A stretch of 64,000 nt of DNA from Candidatus Thioglobus sp. (GTDB lineage: Bacteria > Pseudomonadota > Gammaproteobacteria > PS1 > Pseudothioglobaceae), in the NCBI GenBank assembly GCA_028345955.1, contig JAOMEO010000001.1:112739-176738 (forward strand), written 5' to 3'. Made by a program: the position numbers and the translations under genes. Below the pieces are notes generated by a model, which was not told the origin of the DNA, did no database searches, and saw nothing but the letters and a program-made list of their open reading frames with translations. Within the stretch, counting starts at the first letter, position 1. Every line of letters starts with the position of its first letter. This document shows positions 61,810 to 64,000 of this stretch, one piece after another.

Positions 61810-62749
61810 AGAAGAAATGCGTAACTTCCGACAAGCGCTTGGTTCATTTCCAACTGGAGTTACTGTTGTCACAACTCTAGATAAAGACTCTAAACCGATA
61901 GGTTTTACTGCCAATTCTTTTACTTCTGTTTCGCTTGAACCACATTTAATCCTAGTATGTATTGACAAAGCTTCTTTCAATATAGAGGCCTTTTCTAATG
62001 GTAATTATTTCGCGGTCAGTATCCTCTCAGAAAGCCAACACCAAATTTCTAATACTTTTGCTCTCCCTGCAACAGATCGATTTGACCAGATTAACTGGGA
62101 GCCTAAAATCACTGGCAGCCCAATAATAAATGAATCCGTTGCATGGTTTGACTGCAAAAAGGATAGTTTTATAGACGCCGGTGACCATTTCATTCTTATT
62201 GGACAAGTTCAGGCGTTCGATAGCTCAACACAGACACCATTGGTTTATTTGCGTGGAAATTATGTGAACCTAGGCCTTGAAAAGAAAATGCTACTAGCCA
62301 TGGAGAACGAAGAAACTAAAATACTTGTTGGTGCACTAATTGAATGGCGCAAAAAGATATTCTTGCTCAAGGATGAATCAAACGACGTTCTATATTTTCC
62401 TTCAGCGACTAGGCTTGGTTCTGTTGATGACGATAACAGCCTTCTGGGAAAACTACAAAAACTAAAGATTTCAATCACTGAACATTACCTTTTCTCAGTT
62501 TTTGAAAACAGTGATGATAAAACTAGCCTCATATATTACCGCGCCCAAGTTGAAGACGGATCTTATGTCACTGCTGGTCAATTTTATGAGTTTGATACGG
62601 TTCCCTTTGAACATCTCGCAGACGAACCGAGTAGAATAATGCTTAAACGCTATATTGTGGAGAGAGAATTAAACGCTTTTGGTATATTTGTTGGCAAAGA
62701 AACTGAAGGAAAAGTTGAGGCAATTACAAAAACAAACAATAATTTATAG
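61802..62749 (+). CDS. flavin reductase domain protein with C-terminal extension (candidate TgnB-like)
   Basis: ORF 61736..62749; likely ATG at 61802 ([54 protein letters not shown]). About 150-aa C-terminal extension after the flavin reductase domain. Confidence 0.85.
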   Translation: [315 protein letters not shown]

Positions 62750-62757
62750 GATCTGAA

Positions 62758-63795
62758 ATGGACTTTTCTTTTTTTGCACATATGGAACGTATTGACAAGA
62801 GTCAATCTCAAACACGCCTCTATGAAGAATTTATCGAACTCTGCTTGTTGGCAGAAAAGGGTGGTTTTAGTACCATATGGAATGGTGAACATCACGGTAT
62901 GAACTTCACTATTGCCCCTAACCCTTTCACTAATTTGGTTGACTTATCTCACCGTACAAACAGTATAAAACTTGGGACAGCGACCATTGTTGCGCCATTC
63001 TGGCATCCAATCAAGTTAGCTGAAGAAACTGCAATGGCCGATATTATTACTAAAGGTCGTCTACAGCTTGGTCTCGCTAGGGGTGCATACTCCTTTGAAT
63101 ATGATAGGTTGGCTGATGGGATAGACCCTTTTAATGCTGGTGGTGCACTTCGAGAAATAGTGCCTGCAATTAAAGCAATTTGGAAGGGCGACTATGCACA
63201 TGATGGTGAGCACTGGTCTTTTCCAAAAACGACTAGCTCTCCTAAGCCATATCAAGACCCACACCCACCAATCTGGATTGCGGCAAGAGGTCAAAATTCC
63301 CATGATTTTGCGCTAGAAAATGATTGTAATGTTCAAGTAACACCGCTATGGTTAGGTGACGAAGAAGTTGAATCTTTGATGGAACGATTTAACAAAGCCT
63401 GTGAATCGTACCCTACAAAACCAAGGCCTAAAATAATGGTACTTCGCCACACTTTTGTAGCTGAAACAGAAACAGAATTAGTTCAAGGCGCAAAAGATGT
63501 TTCCAGGTTCTATTGTTACTTCGGAGCCTGGTTCAAGAACGAAAGACCCATTGAACAAGGACTTATTAAAAAACTTAGTGAAGAAGAAATGTCAAAAATT
63601 GAGATGTATTCACCTGAAAATATGCGTAAAAATAGTATTATTGGTACACCTGAGGAAGTTATTAAGCGAATTAAATTCTGCGAAAAACTTGGCTATGATG
63701 AATACAGCTATTGGGTTGATAGCAGCATGAGCTTTGATAAGAAAAAGAAATCGTTAGAACTTTTTATTAATAAAGTAATGCCAGAATTTACTTAA
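62758..63795 (+). CDS. LLM-class flavin-dependent monooxygenase (candidate TgnA-like)
   Basis: Bacterial luciferase-like fold: GFSTIWNGEHHGMNFTIAPNPFTNLVDLSHRTNSIKLGTATIVAPFWHPIKLAEETAMADIITKGRLQLGLARGAY. Confidence 0.9.
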   Translation: MDFSFFAHMERIDKSQSQTRLYEEFIELCLLAEKGGFSTIWNGEHHGMNFTIAPNPFTNLVDLSHRTNSIKLGTATIVAPFWHPIKLAEETAMADIITKGRLQLGLARGAYSFEYDRLADGIDPFNAGGALREIVPAIKAIWKGDYAHDGEHWSFPKTTSSPKPYQDPHPPIWIAARGQNSHDFALENDCNVQVTPLWLGDEEVESLMERFNKACESYPTKPRPKIMVLRHTFVAETETELVQGAKDVSRFYCYFGAWFKNERPIEQGLIKKLSEEEMSKIEMYSPENMRKNSIIGTPEEVIKRIKFCEKLGYDEYSYWVDSSMSFDKKKKSLELFINKVMPEFT

Positions 63796-63811
63796 GAAAA
63801 AAGGAAGCCGA

Positions 63812-64000
63812 ATGGAACAATTTCAACACTATATTAACGGTAAATTTAGTAGTGGAGTAGATTACTTCGAAACACTTAACCCAGCCAATGGAAAACCTTG
63901 GGCAACCTTTCCTGCAGCCAACGAAGAAGAGTCAAATATGGCAATTGAATCTGCCCATGATGCTCTATATAAAGGCCCATGGTCTGAATATACAGCAACT
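63812..64000 (+). CDS. aldehyde dehydrogenase, partial (candidate TgnC-like)
   Basis: MEQFQHYINGKFSSGVDYFETLNPANGKPWATFPAANEEESNMAIESAHDALYKGPWSEYTAT, typical ALDH N-terminus, truncated by the window end. Confidence 0.8.
   Translation, partial: MEQFQHYINGKFSSGVDYFETLNPANGKPWATFPAANEEESNMAIESAHDALYKGPWSEYTAT

Noticed and set aside
60964-64000. Rut pyrimidine-degradation operon (LLM + flavin reductase + hydrolase)
   Set aside because: No RutB/RutC-like genes and an ALDH follows; composition fits a tgn-like pathway better.

Overview
AT-rich bacterial chromosome segment, probably from a marine gammaproteobacterium (taxonomy is inference; a Thioglobus/SUP05-like heterotroph would fit). Left part, about 0.5-39.5 kb: dense catabolic and transport genes that look devoted to methylated or zwitterionic osmolytes. 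These include two non-pyrrolysine MttB-superfamily methyltransferases, a ProXWV/OpuA-type ABC transporter, a carnitine module (GlxA-type regulator, BKACE enzyme, L-carnitine dehydrogenase fused to a thioesterase), a DddP-like M24 protein, a DMGDH/sarcosine-DH-like FAD-GcvT protein, a CuyA/DcyD-like PLP enzyme and an HpsN/HisD-like dehydrogenase. Right part, about 39.6-60.6 kb: housekeeping genes (lplT/plsC, trpB, trpF, topA, smg, rpmH-rnpA-yidD-yidC, kdsC, ogt, the full atpIBEFHAGDC operon, recN, nadK, grpE). The right edge, 60.9-64 kb, starts another catabolic cluster (hydrolase, flavin reductase, LLM monooxygenase, ALDH) resembling the trigonelline tgn genes. The most notable signal is two promoters about 10.3 kb apart. 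Each is bracketed by two copies of a 16-bp near-palindrome (TTGCATACGATTGCAA-like) with identical 54-bp start-to-start spacing and an extended -10 TATAAT. Together they appear to place a roughly 20-kb cluster (ABC transporter, four NTF2/SnoaL-like proteins, HisD-like, SDR, cupin, MetE-like, RraA-like, DddP-like, FAD-GcvT) under the internally encoded LacI-family regulator. I propose this as an undescribed catabolic regulon of unknown substrate. All family calls were made by eye; no database search was run.
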